Positions 27,826 to 37,335 of a stretch of DNA of 64,000 bases are shown here, piece by piece; position 1 is the stretch's first letter; each line of letters begins with the position of its first letter. The notes beneath the pieces were generated by a model. It had not been told where the DNA came from, did not search any database, and saw only the letters and a program-made list of their open reading frames with translations. Origin of the DNA: Agrobacterium salinitolerans (GTDB lineage: Bacteria > Pseudomonadota > Alphaproteobacteria > Rhizobiales > Rhizobiaceae). Both the position numbers and the translations under genes were made by a program. Location of the stretch: positions 93,647-157,646 of the forward strand of contig NZ_MRDH01000021.1 of assembly GCF_002008225.1 (NCBI RefSeq). The letters run 5' to 3'.

Positions 27826-30224
27826 GCCGGCTGCACAAGATTGGCCATAAGGCGGAAGGCCCCGGGCACAAGCTTGTCCATCTGGTGATGCAAAACAAGG
27901 CTGGTATGGGTGTGACGGCCCTTGCCTATGATACCGGAGACCAGCGCACCCTTGAGCGGCTGCTCATCGACATCATGCATGGCGAGTAATGGCTCGTAGA
28001 CATCATCCCAGCGCGCGGCGAAATAAAGCCCGCGTTCCTTGTCCCACCCCGCCCAGTCGGCGGCATTGATCCTGTTGGGGCCGGCAAGTAGCGGATGTTC
28101 GGGCGCCAGCACCGTTACCTCCGCCTGCGGGTCGGTTACACGCCAGCGCAAGGAAGGCCTGCCGATCTCAAGCCGTCTCACAGGCGTCGTCTCCGGATCC
28201 CATCCATCGGTCGGCCGATGATAGAGCGTGACGAGATGGCCGCCGCCTTCAACGAAACGATGAAGCTTTTCCGTTGCAGCGGCCAGGTCCTTGCGGATTC
28301 CGAAGGCGAAGATGCCGATAACGATCGTCGTAAAAGATGACAGGTCGCCGCCAAGCGCCTGAGCATCGAGTTCGGAAACATTAAGACCCATGCGCGCAAG
28401 CCAAAGACCCACCCTGTCGGCGCCGCCGCCGACATAACCGACGTGTGCGCCCTCGGGCAGTTTGAGGTCCAACGACAGGATATTCAAAACGGACGGCGCC
28501 AGAAACCTTGCCCTGCCGATATGCGGATAGGCGATGGGCGTGATCTGGAAAGCGGGTTGCGAACCGACAAGCGCTTCTATTCTGGCAAGGCCTGCCGTCA
28601 CATCGCCAGTGCGTTCCGCAATCCAGTCGCCGCCGTTTCTGCGCAGGTTCCAGCCGCCCGTAGTCCTGAACGACAGAGGCGCATCGGCGCCCTTCACATG
28701 CGCCTGAAAGACATGGGCATCCTGCCCCTTTCCAAGCGGAACCAAAAGGGCATCGGGCGCAATCGTCAGCGACTGCGCGGGCGTTACGAAAAACGGCTCC
28801 TCCAGATCGAAGGCGGCCGAGACCTTTCTGCCTTCAACCGTTGCGGAAAGCAGCACAAAGGCATGGCCATTGCCGCCCAGGGCTTTCCAGTCGGGCTGAT
28901 AAAGCCCGGAAACAGCGGCATCCCGATCGGCGGCAAGCGAAAAGACCAGCGTCCTGCCACGCGACTGAACGGACGACGAGACACCCGCTGGAAGGACCGG
29001 CGTGACCTCGATGTCAAATTCGCCCGCCTTGTCTGAAAGCTCCACGGAAAGAACCGATGTTCCACCCGCAACGATCTCCCCCGGCTCGGCATAGGCCCGC
29101 TCGAAAACATCGAGCGCCGTCAGGATAGCGGCGTCGACCTGCACCCGCTTGCGTGCGATCCGATGCCCGTGCAGCTCCTTGAAATCCGCAGCTGCGGCTT
29201 CATCTACCGTCTGCAAAAGAGCCGCCGCAGCAAGAAGCGACGCCGTGATATTCCGCCTGTCGGGAAAGGCCGCGATTGCTTGGCTTATTGCCTGTTCGGC
29301 CTTGACCAGCGCCTTTGCCAGTCCGTGATCCAGCCCCGGAAAAGTCGCAAGGTCGGTGAGTGAAGACGGCAGCCTATCGAGGATCGAGCTTTCCTCGCCG
29401 CCGACGGCATCCGAGAGTTCCAGATGCAGAGGCCAGACCTCCTGTGCCCGTTTCGGCCAATGACCCATTCCCTGTGAGGCATGATAATAACGCGACCATT
29501 CGCCGATGCGGTCATATTGCGCACCGGTGGCCGCCTCCTTGCCCGGAGCATTGACTATCAGCGTCGTCTCCGGCGGCGGCACTTCGTCATCATAGGTGTC
29601 GCCACCGCCAGACCATGCGGGGAGGTAATATTTGGCCACCTGCCAAGGTTTCAGCCCCTCGGCAAAATGCTCGGGATAGGCGGCAGGATCGGCCGCCAGC
29701 GCGATGGCGCTCTTTGCCGCCCGCGTCATGGCGCGGTGGTGCCCATGCTGTCCCGGCACATCGAGAAAGGTCGGGATGACGATATCCGGGCGCTCCTTGC
29801 GGTAGGCGCGCACCAGCCGCTCGACGATGCGTTGCTGCCCCCAGCGGTTAAAGGTCTGGTCGCCATCCTTGGAAAAACCGAAGTCGTGAATGATATCCGC
29901 CGGGCCATGGCCGAGCCAGCTGATGTCCGCATCGATGACACGGGCGGCCTCCTCCAGCTCCCGCGACCGGATGACGCCAAGCGCGCCCAGCCTTTCCGGC
30001 CCCAGCGCATTCTGCCCGCCCTCGCCGCGTGTGGAGCAGGCGATGATGATCCGCATACCGAGTTTCATGCGAAAATAGGCCAGAAGTCCGTTCTGCTCGT
30101 CGTCGGGATGCGCGCCGGTGTGCATGACGGTCACGGTGGATTTCAACGCGCTCAGCTTGCGGTGCAGGCGGACAAGCCACGGATCGGCCATCTGCCGTTC
30201 GATGCGCTCCCGAGGGTTAAGCAT
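27822..30224 (-). CDS. PIG-L family deacetylase fused to a GATase1-like C-terminal domain
   Basis: An 800-residue protein. The N-terminal PIG-L/LmbE domain has the zinc motif AHPDDE near residue 40 and later H-residues around GQHGHHRAMTRAAKSA. Such domains remove N-acetyl groups from amino-sugar conjugates. A middle beta-rich region follows (about 380-560). The C-terminal 240 residues (VGYVGGGADRVGLWLARMG onward) resemble a ThuA/class-I glutaminase-like fold. Simple PIG-L enzymes have 220-300 residues, so this is a long multidomain form. No signal peptide is seen. It lies 19 bp after the ROK regulator. Confidence 0.8.
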   Translation of the reverse strand: MLNPRERIERQMADPWLVRLHRKLSALKSTVTVMHTGAHPDDEQNGLLAYFRMKLGMRIIIACSTRGEGGQNALGPERLGALGVIRSRELEEAARVIDADISWLGHGPADIIHDFGFSKDGDQTFNRWGQQRIVERLVRAYRKERPDIVIPTFLDVPGQHGHHRAMTRAAKSAIALAADPAAYPEHFAEGLKPWQVAKYYLPAWSGGGDTYDDEVPPPETTLIVNAPGKEAATGAQYDRIGEWSRYYHASQGMGHWPKRAQEVWPLHLELSDAVGGEESSILDRLPSSLTDLATFPGLDHGLAKALVKAEQAISQAIAAFPDRRNITASLLAAAALLQTVDEAAAADFKELHGHRIARKRVQVDAAILTALDVFERAYAEPGEIVAGGTSVLSVELSDKAGEFDIEVTPVLPAGVSSSVQSRGRTLVFSLAADRDAAVSGLYQPDWKALGGNGHAFVLLSATVEGRKVSAAFDLEEPFFVTPAQSLTIAPDALLVPLGKGQDAHVFQAHVKGADAPLSFRTTGGWNLRRNGGDWIAERTGDVTAGLARIEALVGSQPAFQITPIAYPHIGRARFLAPSVLNILSLDLKLPEGAHVGYVGGGADRVGLWLARMGLNVSELDAQALGGDLSSFTTIVIGIFAFGIRKDLAAATEKLHRFVEGGGHLVTLYHRPTDGWDPETTPVRRLEIGRPSLRWRVTDPQAEVTVLAPEHPLLAGPNRINAADWAGWDKERGLYFAARWDDVYEPLLAMHDVDEQPLKGALVSGIIGKGRHTHTSLVLHHQMDKLVPGAFRLMANLVQPA

Positions 30225-30243
30225 GGGCGGTCTCCTCCAAATT

Positions 30244-31470
30244 TCAACCGGGTGCCTGCGTTGCAGCTCCCGTGGATGTCTCGAGTTTTGGCGTGACGAT
30301 GTCGAACAGCGGCAAGGCGGCCGCACCGAGTGCCGCCGTCAGCTGTCCGGATTTGCCGTGCATGACACGCGGCAGTTCCCGCTGTCGCCGGCTTGCGACC
30401 GAGGTTGGCAAAGTGCCCATCCGCGCAATGACTTCACTGATGACGATCTCAGGCAGCGCACCGCCGAGAATGACAGTCTGCGGATCGAGAATATTCTCGA
30501 GCATCGCAACCATGGGCGCCAGATGGGCGGCGGCATCCTCGATCCATTCCATCACCACCGGATTGCCCGCTTTGAACAGGGCTTCCAGATCGTCAAGCTG
30601 CGTATCCGCGACACCGGCGCAGACAAGTTTTTCCTTCAGCACGTAAACCGAGGCATAGGCTTCGAGGCACCCTTTCTGCCCGCAGGAGGGGCAAGGCCTT
30701 CCCTTTGGCGAGACGGTCACGTGGCCGATTTCGCCGGCATTTCCGAATGCGCCGCGATAGGGTGAACCATCCTGAATGATGCCGAGGCCGATGCCGACGC
30801 CGAAATAGATCATGCAGAAATTCGGGATGGCCAGGCCCGCACCGAACAGCCGTTCGCCGACAGCGGCGGCCGTCGCATCGTTTTCCACCACGACCGGCTG
30901 ACCGCAGGCTTCCCCCAGCATCTGCCGGGCATCGATGCCGCCCCAGCCAGAAAGCGTCGTCGGCCCGACGGACGTCATGCCATCGATCTCGAAAGGACCG
31001 GGCATGACAACCCCGGTGCCAAGCAGCCTGCAGCCGAGATTTTTCGCAACGGCAGCGTGCTCGGCGGCAAAAGTCTTGAATATGGCGTCCGGCGTCGTGT
31101 CCTTGAGGGGTGTAACACGATGAGTACGCAACACGCCGGCAAGATCGAGGCCGACCGTGACCATATGGTCGGCGGCAATTTCCACGCCGATGGTCGCTCC
31201 GCCATCCGGATTGACCGCGAACTGGATCGGCGGCTGGCCCCTGCCGGTGCGACGACGGCCGAGTTCCTTGAGCAATTCCTCGCCAACCAGCTCGTCGACG
31301 ATATTGGCAACCGCCTGCGGGGTAAGATGGGTAATCTTGGCAATCTGGGCGCGACCGAGTGAGCCATGCCGCCGGACGAGGTCGAGAACGACTCGCCTGT
31401 TGTGCTCCCGGCTTCGCTCGGGATTTTTTCCGATTGCTACGGGATAAGCGTCCACCGTGTGCACCGTCAT
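30244..31470 (-). CDS. ROK family transcriptional repressor (NagC/Mlc type)
   Basis: A 408-residue protein. The N-terminal winged helix includes LGRAQIAKITHLTPQAVANIVDEL. The ROK sugar-binding domain has VGVEIAADHMVTVGLDL and GNAGEIGHVTV. The zinc motif CPSCGQKGCLEAYAS is complete. It starts at the ATG at 31468-31470. It heads the ROK-PIG-L-DMT transcript and is divergent from the sugar ABC operon, so it probably controls both arms in response to a sugar or sugar phosphate. Confidence 0.88.
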   Translation of the reverse strand: MTVHTVDAYPVAIGKNPERSREHNRRVVLDLVRRHGSLGRAQIAKITHLTPQAVANIVDELVGEELLKELGRRRTGRGQPPIQFAVNPDGGATIGVEIAADHMVTVGLDLAGVLRTHRVTPLKDTTPDAIFKTFAAEHAAVAKNLGCRLLGTGVVMPGPFEIDGMTSVGPTTLSGWGGIDARQMLGEACGQPVVVENDATAAAVGERLFGAGLAIPNFCMIYFGVGIGLGIIQDGSPYRGAFGNAGEIGHVTVSPKGRPCPSCGQKGCLEAYASVYVLKEKLVCAGVADTQLDDLEALFKAGNPVVMEWIEDAAAHLAPMVAMLENILDPQTVILGGALPEIVISEVIARMGTLPTSVASRRQRELPRVMHGKSGQLTAALGAAALPLFDIVTPKLETSTGAATQAPG

Positions 31471-31531
31471 CTCTTCAACTTCCCGTCTGTTGGAAAATTC
31501 ATAGCGTCGAATTGAGGATAAGCGCAATATA

Positions 31532-31549
31532 ATAATTCAAGTAAATTAT
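31532..31549. promoter_or_regulatory. AT-rich inverted repeat, candidate ROK operator
   Basis: ATAATT-N6-AATTAT is a perfect inverted repeat in the 254-bp divergent region between the ROK gene and the sugar-binding-protein gene. ROK repressors of the NagC/Mlc type bind AT-rich palindromes. A TTGACA hexamer at 31554-31559 lies just beside it on the plus strand. Confidence 0.45.
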
Positions 31550-31724
31550 CTTATTGACAAATGCGCGCCTTCAGAGAACCGTAGAGGGCGACCGGGGGTC
31601 AGGTTTGCATGGGGCGGAAGAGGAAACTCCGCTGCCGGCAAATCGATGAGCGCGCGCGAAAGCGCGAATAAAGGGAACGATCGCTCCGCATCCGGAAGAC
31701 CGGACGGAGGAAAAGGAGGCTTAC

Positions 31725-32978
31725 ATGCGCAGGGCAACTCTGTTCGCCGGCTTGGTCGCCGGTTTCAGCATATTTGCATTCAACGCCGCGCAGGCGGTGG
31801 AAATCGAATATTGGCAATATGTCTTCGACACCCGTGTGAAAGCCATGGACGAGCTGATCGCGGAATTCCAGAAGGCCAATCCTGATATCACCGTCAAGCA
31901 GGTGACCTTTCCTTACGCCGATTACCAAACGCGCGTGATCGCCGCCAACATGTCCGGCAATGGCCCGGACGTGATGCAGCTGTTTTACGGCTGGCTCGAC
32001 AAGTTCGCAGCCGGCGGCATTTTGCAGCCACTGCCGGCCGATACCTTCCCGCATGACAAGATCGAAAGCGAATTCTTCCCGATCGTCAGCGCCATGAAAC
32101 GCGGCGACGACTATTATGGCCTGCCGACAGCGGTTCGTTCGCTGGCGCTGTTCTACAACAAGAAGCTCTTCACCGAAGCCGGTCTCGATCCCGCCAATCC
32201 ACCGAAGACGCTCGATGAGTTCGTCGCCGCCGCGGAAAAGATCGCCAAGCATGATGCTGCCGGAAACCTCACCGTTGCCGGTTCCACGCTCGACATGGGT
32301 GGACAGGACCATCAGTGGTGGCGTGAAGTCCTCATCCGCCAATATGGCGGCGAGCCCTATACCGACAACGACCAGAAGGTCGCCTATAATAGCGAGCCGG
32401 GCATTCAGGCCCTGAAATTCTATACCAGCCTGCAGCTTGAAAAGAAGATCGGCCAGGTGGGCTTCATGGATGAGGGCCAGGCCGCCTTCCGCGCCGGCAA
32501 GGCGGGCATGACCATCGACGGCACCTTCCGGCTCGGCTCGTTCCGCACCATCAAGGATTTCGAGTGGGGCGTGACCGAGCTTCCCACCAATGACAAGAAT
32601 ATCCGCTCCAACTATGCGAGCTACTTCGCCAACGGCATCAGCGCCAAGACCACGGGTGAAGAGCTTGAGGCCTCCAAGAAGTTCCTTGCCTATATCTCTT
32701 CCCCGGAAGCCATGGCGATCTGGCTGAAGACGGTGGGCGAGTTGCCGGCGCGGCGCTCCGCAGCGCTGACCGAAGAAAACCTGAAGGACCCGATCTACGC
32801 GCCGTTCCTGAAGGGTCTGGAATATGCCCATACGACGCTGTTCATGGATGAGGCAGCCCAGCGGCAAAACGCCATCGACATGACAAACCGTGTCCTCCTC
32901 GAGGGCCAGTCGGTTGAGGACTCCATCAAGCAGGCCGCCGAGGCCGAGCAGGAAATCATCGACGCGGCGAAACCCTGA
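31725..32978 (+). CDS. Sugar ABC transporter substrate-binding protein (family 1)
   Basis: A 417-residue periplasmic receptor. The signal peptide MRRATLFAGLVAGFSIFAFNAAQA is followed by VEIEYWQYVFDTRVKAMDELI. The family-1 motif PDVMQLFYGWLDKFAAGGILQPL and NKKLFTEAGLDPANPPKTLDEF are clear. A strong AAAGGAGG ribosome-binding site precedes the ATG. It is the first gene of the six-gene operon reaching 38225. The ligand is unknown. Confidence 0.92.
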   Translation: MRRATLFAGLVAGFSIFAFNAAQAVEIEYWQYVFDTRVKAMDELIAEFQKANPDITVKQVTFPYADYQTRVIAANMSGNGPDVMQLFYGWLDKFAAGGILQPLPADTFPHDKIESEFFPIVSAMKRGDDYYGLPTAVRSLALFYNKKLFTEAGLDPANPPKTLDEFVAAAEKIAKHDAAGNLTVAGSTLDMGGQDHQWWREVLIRQYGGEPYTDNDQKVAYNSEPGIQALKFYTSLQLEKKIGQVGFMDEGQAAFRAGKAGMTIDGTFRLGSFRTIKDFEWGVTELPTNDKNIRSNYASYFANGISAKTTGEELEASKKFLAYISSPEAMAIWLKTVGELPARRSAALTEENLKDPIYAPFLKGLEYAHTTLFMDEAAQRQNAIDMTNRVLLEGQSVEDSIKQAAEAEQEIIDAAKP

Positions 32979-32995
32979 AAACCGCAGGTCCAACA

Positions 32996-33937
32996 ATGAC
33001 AGCGATAGATCAACAAGGGGCGGCATCCGGCCGCCCCGGCGGCTCCTTCGGAGATCGCCTTTCCATGCGCACCAAACGGCTTTTGTGGATCTGGAGCTTT
33101 TTGGCGATCCCGATCCTGTTTTACAGCGTCATCCGGTTTTACCCGACACTGCAGGCCTTCTATCTGTCCTTCACCAACTGGGACTTGCTCAGGCCAGCAA
33201 AGTTCATCGGCGCCGCCAATTACGTCAAGCTGTTCAAGGATCCGCAATTCTGGAAGGTGTTCAAAAACACCTTCACCTATCTCATCGTCGGCACGCCGAT
33301 CAGTCTCGTCCTTGCTTTCGTCATCGCCTTTTATCTCGACCGGGTGCGCATTCTGCATGGTTTCATTCGCGCGCTGTATTTCCTGCCCTATCTGACGACT
33401 GCAGCGGCCATGGCCTGGGTCTGGCGCTGGTTCTATCAGCCGCCGCCCATCGGCATCATCAACGACGTGTTCGGCATGATCGGCATTCCCCAGCAGCCCT
33501 TCATCCGCTCCACCGATCAGGCGCTCTATTCGGTCATGGTGACAGCCATCTGGGCGGGGCTCGGCTTCCAGATCATCATCTTCATGGCCGGCCTGCGTGC
33601 GATTCCCACGACATTCTATGAAGCCGCGCGTATCGACGGGTTGGGTGAATGGGCGATCCTGCGCAAGATCACGCTGCCGCTCCTGAAACCTACCACCGTT
33701 TTCCTCGTGGTGTTTTCCTCGATCGGTTTCCTGCGGATTTTCGACCAAGTCTATAACATGACCACCAATGATCCGGGCGGGCCGCTTGGCTCCACCAAAC
33801 CGCTGGTGCTGATGATCTACCAGACTGCGTTCAATTCCTATGCGATGGGGTATGCCGCTGCGCAGACGGTCGTCCTGTTCACCATTCTTCTTGCCGTGTC
33901 GCTGGTCCAGCTCTGGGTGCTGAGGGAAAAGAAATGA
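32996..33937 (+). CDS. Sugar ABC transporter permease (MalF/UgpA type)
   Basis: A 313-residue inner-membrane permease with six predicted spans. The first is WIWSFLAIPILFYSVIRFYP. The coupling loop EAARIDGLGEWAILRKITLPLLKPT is the EAA motif. It starts 17 bp after the binding-protein stop and overlaps the next permease by 4 bp (ATGA). It would form the channel with that permease. Confidence 0.92.
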   Translation: MTAIDQQGAASGRPGGSFGDRLSMRTKRLLWIWSFLAIPILFYSVIRFYPTLQAFYLSFTNWDLLRPAKFIGAANYVKLFKDPQFWKVFKNTFTYLIVGTPISLVLAFVIAFYLDRVRILHGFIRALYFLPYLTTAAAMAWVWRWFYQPPPIGIINDVFGMIGIPQQPFIRSTDQALYSVMVTAIWAGLGFQIIIFMAGLRAIPTTFYEAARIDGLGEWAILRKITLPLLKPTTVFLVVFSSIGFLRIFDQVYNMTTNDPGGPLGSTKPLVLMIYQTAFNSYAMGYAAAQTVVLFTILLAVSLVQLWVLREKK

Positions 33938-34776
33938 GCGAAGCCTTGCCACTCTCCCACGCCCGCATCCGCCCCGGCCGCATCGTCGCCTGGACGCTGC
34001 TGTTCATCGGCGGCCTGATCATGGTTTCGCCGCTGCTGTTCATGTTCGCGACCTCGTTCAAGACGGCGGATCAGGTCTATGATCTCAGGCTCATTCCCGC
34101 GGCACCGACAATTGCGAACTACATGACCGTGATGGCTGATGGCCGTTTCCTGCGCTGGTTCTTCAACTCCATGCTGGTTGCGGTCATCGTTACCGTGTCC
34201 AACTGCTTCTTTGACAGTCTTGTCGGCTACACGCTGGCGAAATTCGAGTTCCGCGGTCGTTATTTCATCTTCCTCGCAATCCTCTCGACGCTGATGATAC
34301 CGACCGAAATGCTCGTCATTCCCTGGTATCTGATGTCCAGTCAGCTCGGCTGGCTCGACAGCTACTGGGGCATCATGTTCCCGGGCATGATGACGGCCTT
34401 CGGCACCTTCCTGATGAAGCAGTTCTTCGAGACGGTTCCGAACGACTTCATCGAGGCCGCGCGCGTCGACGGGCTCAACGAATTCCAGATCTGGTGGAAA
34501 GTCGCCCTGCCGCTCGTCACACCGGCGCTCTCCGCACTCGCGATCTTCACCTTCCTCGGCAACTGGACAGCCTTCTTCTGGCCACTGATCGTCACGACAA
34601 GCAAGGAGCTTTACACGCTGCCGGTCGGTCTTTCGAGCTTTGCCGTGGAACAGCAGATCCAGTGGGAAATGATCATGACGGGCGCCGCCATTGCGACCAT
34701 CCCCACCCTCATCGTCTTCATCGTCCTGCAACGCTACATCGTTCGCGGTGTGATGCTGGCGGGTCTGAAAGGATAA
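33934..34776 (+). CDS. Sugar ABC transporter permease (MalG/UgpE type)
   Basis: A 280-residue inner-membrane permease. Spans include TLLFIGGLIMVSPLLFMFATSF and YFIFLAILSTLMIPTEMLVIPWYL. The EAA loop is EAARVDGLNEFQIWWKVALPLVTPA. It overlaps its partner permease by 4 bp and is followed after 4 bp by the lyase gene, so the operon is tightly coupled. Confidence 0.92.
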   Translation: MSEALPLSHARIRPGRIVAWTLLFIGGLIMVSPLLFMFATSFKTADQVYDLRLIPAAPTIANYMTVMADGRFLRWFFNSMLVAVIVTVSNCFFDSLVGYTLAKFEFRGRYFIFLAILSTLMIPTEMLVIPWYLMSSQLGWLDSYWGIMFPGMMTAFGTFLMKQFFETVPNDFIEAARVDGLNEFQIWWKVALPLVTPALSALAIFTFLGNWTAFFWPLIVTTSKELYTLPVGLSSFAVEQQIQWEMIMTGAAIATIPTLIVFIVLQRYIVRGVMLAGLKG

Positions 34777-34780
34777 TATC

Positions 34781-36295
34781 ATGGCCGAAATGAACCCGCG
34801 CCTGTCCGACACCAGCAAGTTTCCCGACGCCGTCTACAAGGAAACCGTGCTGCGCCCGCTGTTCGACGGCGCCAAGAACCACCATGTCGACGGCTTCCGC
34901 CGTATCGACCGCGCCCATCTGGTCATGCTGCGCGAAACCGGCATTCTCGATGCCGAAACAGCGGCGAAGATCGCCGGCGCGCTCGAAGACATCGACAGGA
35001 CCATCGAGCCATCGGAGCTGGTCTATACCGGCGAAGTCGAGGATTTCTTCTTCCTGATCGAGAAGGAGCTGAAAGCCCGCATCGGCGTCGATGTGGCCGG
35101 CCGCCTTCACACGGCGCGTTCACGCAACGATATCGATCACACGCTGTTCAAGATCGGCCTCAAGGACAAGATCGACACGCTCACCGCCAAGGCGCGCGTT
35201 CTCTTAAAAGCGCTGATCGATGCCGCCGAGCGCAATCAATCCACCCTGATCGTAGCCTATACGCATGGTCAGCCGGCCCAGCCCACCACCTTCGGCCACT
35301 ACCTTTCCGCCGCCATCGAAGTGCTGATCCGGGATATCGAGCGTTTTGCCGAAGCGCGACGCATCGTCGATCTGTCGCCGATGGGCGCCGCCGCCATCAC
35401 CACCTCGGGCTTTCCCATCGACCGGGCGCGGGTTGCCGAATTGCTGGGGTTTGCCGCACCCTTACGCAATTCCTATTCCTGCATCGCCGCCGTGGATTAT
35501 ACAACAGCGACCTATGGCGCGATCGAACTGATGTTCCTGCATCTCGGCCGGCTTATTCAGGATTTCCAGTTCTGGACGAGTTTTGAGGTCGGCCAGATCT
35601 ATGTACCGAATTCGCTGGTGCAGATTTCCTCGATCATGCCGCAGAAACGCAACCCGGTGCCGATCGAACATCTGCGCCACCTCGCCAGCCAGACATTCGG
35701 CCGGGCACGCACGGTGCTGGATGTAATGCACAACACGCCCTTCACCGACATGAATGACAGCGAGGGCGAGACGCAGGGTATGGGTTATGAAGCCTTCACT
35801 TCTGCCAGCCGGGTACTCGATCTTCTCGCCAGCCTCGTTGGCCAGATCAGCATCGATCCTGAAAGGGTCGACCAGAATATTCGCCGCTCCTGCATCACCA
35901 TCACCGAACTGGCGGATTCACTTGTCCGCATCGAAGACCTGTCATTCCGTCAGGCGCATGAAATTGCCGCGACTGTTGCCAAGAGCGTCGTCGCGCTGGA
36001 GGGCGATCTGCCGAATGAGGGTTACCAGCCGTTCCTCAAGGCGTTTCGGGAACTGGCAGGACGCGATACCGGCATCGACGAGGAAAAATTCAAGCAGATC
36101 GTCTCGCCGGAACACTTTGTCGCCGTGCGCAGCCGCTTCGGCGGCCCGGCGCCTGAACCCATGCGGGAAGCGATTGCGGCATACCGCAACAGGCTCGGCG
36201 CTTTTGCGGCGGAAGCACGGCGTTTCGCCGATCACGAAGCGGCGAAAGCCGCCGAACTGGCAGAGAAATTCACCGCCCTGACGGGAGCGCGATAA
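34781..36295 (+). CDS. Argininosuccinate-lyase (ArgH) homologue inside a sugar-transport operon
   Basis: A 504-residue member of the fumarase/aspartase superfamily. ArgH-type segments are HTARSRNDIDHTLFKIGL, YTHGQPAQPTTFGHYL and the mobile loop QISSIMPQKRNP. The catalytic Ser is kept, but the usual GSS is replaced by ISS. True ArgH has about 460 residues. Its place between a sugar permease and a sugar ATPase argues against arginine biosynthesis. A beta-elimination releasing an amine or amino acid from an imported conjugate is more likely. Start and stop abut the neighbours; the stop shares one base with the ATPase start. Confidence 0.85.
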   Translation: MAEMNPRLSDTSKFPDAVYKETVLRPLFDGAKNHHVDGFRRIDRAHLVMLRETGILDAETAAKIAGALEDIDRTIEPSELVYTGEVEDFFFLIEKELKARIGVDVAGRLHTARSRNDIDHTLFKIGLKDKIDTLTAKARVLLKALIDAAERNQSTLIVAYTHGQPAQPTTFGHYLSAAIEVLIRDIERFAEARRIVDLSPMGAAAITTSGFPIDRARVAELLGFAAPLRNSYSCIAAVDYTTATYGAIELMFLHLGRLIQDFQFWTSFEVGQIYVPNSLVQISSIMPQKRNPVPIEHLRHLASQTFGRARTVLDVMHNTPFTDMNDSEGETQGMGYEAFTSASRVLDLLASLVGQISIDPERVDQNIRRSCITITELADSLVRIEDLSFRQAHEIAATVAKSVVALEGDLPNEGYQPFLKAFRELAGRDTGIDEEKFKQIVSPEHFVAVRSRFGGPAPEPMREAIAAYRNRLGAFAAEARRFADHEAAKAAELAEKFTALTGAR

Positions 36296-37335
36296 TGGCG
36301 ACAATCGAACTCAATCAACTCGTGAAGCGCTACGGCAAGGTCGAAGCAGTCAAGGGCATAGACCTTGCCATTGAAGACGGCGAGTTCGTCGTTTTTGTCG
36401 GCCCCTCCGGCTGCGGAAAATCCACCACCCTTAGAATGATCGCGGGTCTGGAGGAAATTTCCGACGGCACGCTGAAAATCGCCGGAAACGTCGTCAACGA
36501 GAAAGAACCGAAGCAGCGCAACATCGCCATGGTCTTTCAGAATTATGCGATCTACCCGCATATGACGGTTCGCCAGAATATCGGTTTCGGACTTTATACG
36601 TCAAAGCTCGACAGGGCGGAAAAGAACCGCCGCATCGAAGAGGCCGGCCGGGTGCTGGGGCTTGAGGCCCTGCTCGACCGCCGTCCCGCCGCTTTGTCGG
36701 GCGGCCAGCGGCAGCGCGTCGCCATCGGCCGCGCCATGGTGCGCGATCCTGCTGCCTTTCTTTTCGATGAGCCGCTCTCCAATCTAGACGCGCAGCTGAG
36801 ATCGCAGATGCGCATTGAAATCAAACGCTTGCATCAACGTCTTAAGACGACAACCGTCTACGTCACCCATGATCAGGTGGAAGCCATGACCATGGCGGAT
36901 CGTATCGTGGTGATGAAGGACGGCCATATATTGCAGGTCGGCACGCCGACGGAACTTTACGAAACACCAGTCGACATCTTTACCGCACGCTTCATAGGCA
37001 GCCCCTCGATGAACCTCCTGCGCGGAACCAGAGCCGGCGACAGCGTTGCGCCCTCGGCCACGGGAGACCTTCTGATCGGCGTCAGGCCGCATGATCTGCT
37101 GGTCGGCGAGAACGGTGCTGCTCAGGCAACGTTCACGCTTGAGGGAACGGTAACGGCGGTCGAGCCGCTCGGGCCGGAGACGCTTGTTCATCTGGACACC
37201 GACACCAGTTCGGTGATCGCCACTGCGCGAAGCAAAACCATTCCGGCCGTCGGCAGCCGGCTGCAATGCCAGGCGGAGCGAGGTTCGCTTTATCTTTTCG
37301 ACGCCAAGACGGAAAAGCTTCTGGGCCGCGCATGA
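36295..37335 (+). CDS. Sugar ABC transporter ATP-binding protein (MalK/UgpC type)
   Basis: A 346-residue ATPase. Walker A is GPSGCGKST, signature LSGGQRQR, Walker B AFLFDEPLSNLDAQ. A C-terminal TOBE regulatory domain (about residues 240-346) contains GVRPHDLLVG. The A of its ATG is also the last base of the lyase stop, so translation is coupled. It powers the importer at 31725-34776. Confidence 0.93.
   Translation: MATIELNQLVKRYGKVEAVKGIDLAIEDGEFVVFVGPSGCGKSTTLRMIAGLEEISDGTLKIAGNVVNEKEPKQRNIAMVFQNYAIYPHMTVRQNIGFGLYTSKLDRAEKNRRIEEAGRVLGLEALLDRRPAALSGGQRQRVAIGRAMVRDPAAFLFDEPLSNLDAQLRSQMRIEIKRLHQRLKTTTVYVTHDQVEAMTMADRIVVMKDGHILQVGTPTELYETPVDIFTARFIGSPSMNLLRGTRAGDSVAPSATGDLLIGVRPHDLLVGENGAAQATFTLEGTVTAVEPLGPETLVHLDTDTSSVIATARSKTIPAVGSRLQCQAERGSLYLFDAKTEKLLGRA

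Noticed and set aside
31599..33026. A 475-codon frame antisense to the sugar-binding protein
   Set aside because: The plus strand has a signal peptide, ribosome-binding site and family-1 motifs over the same DNA.
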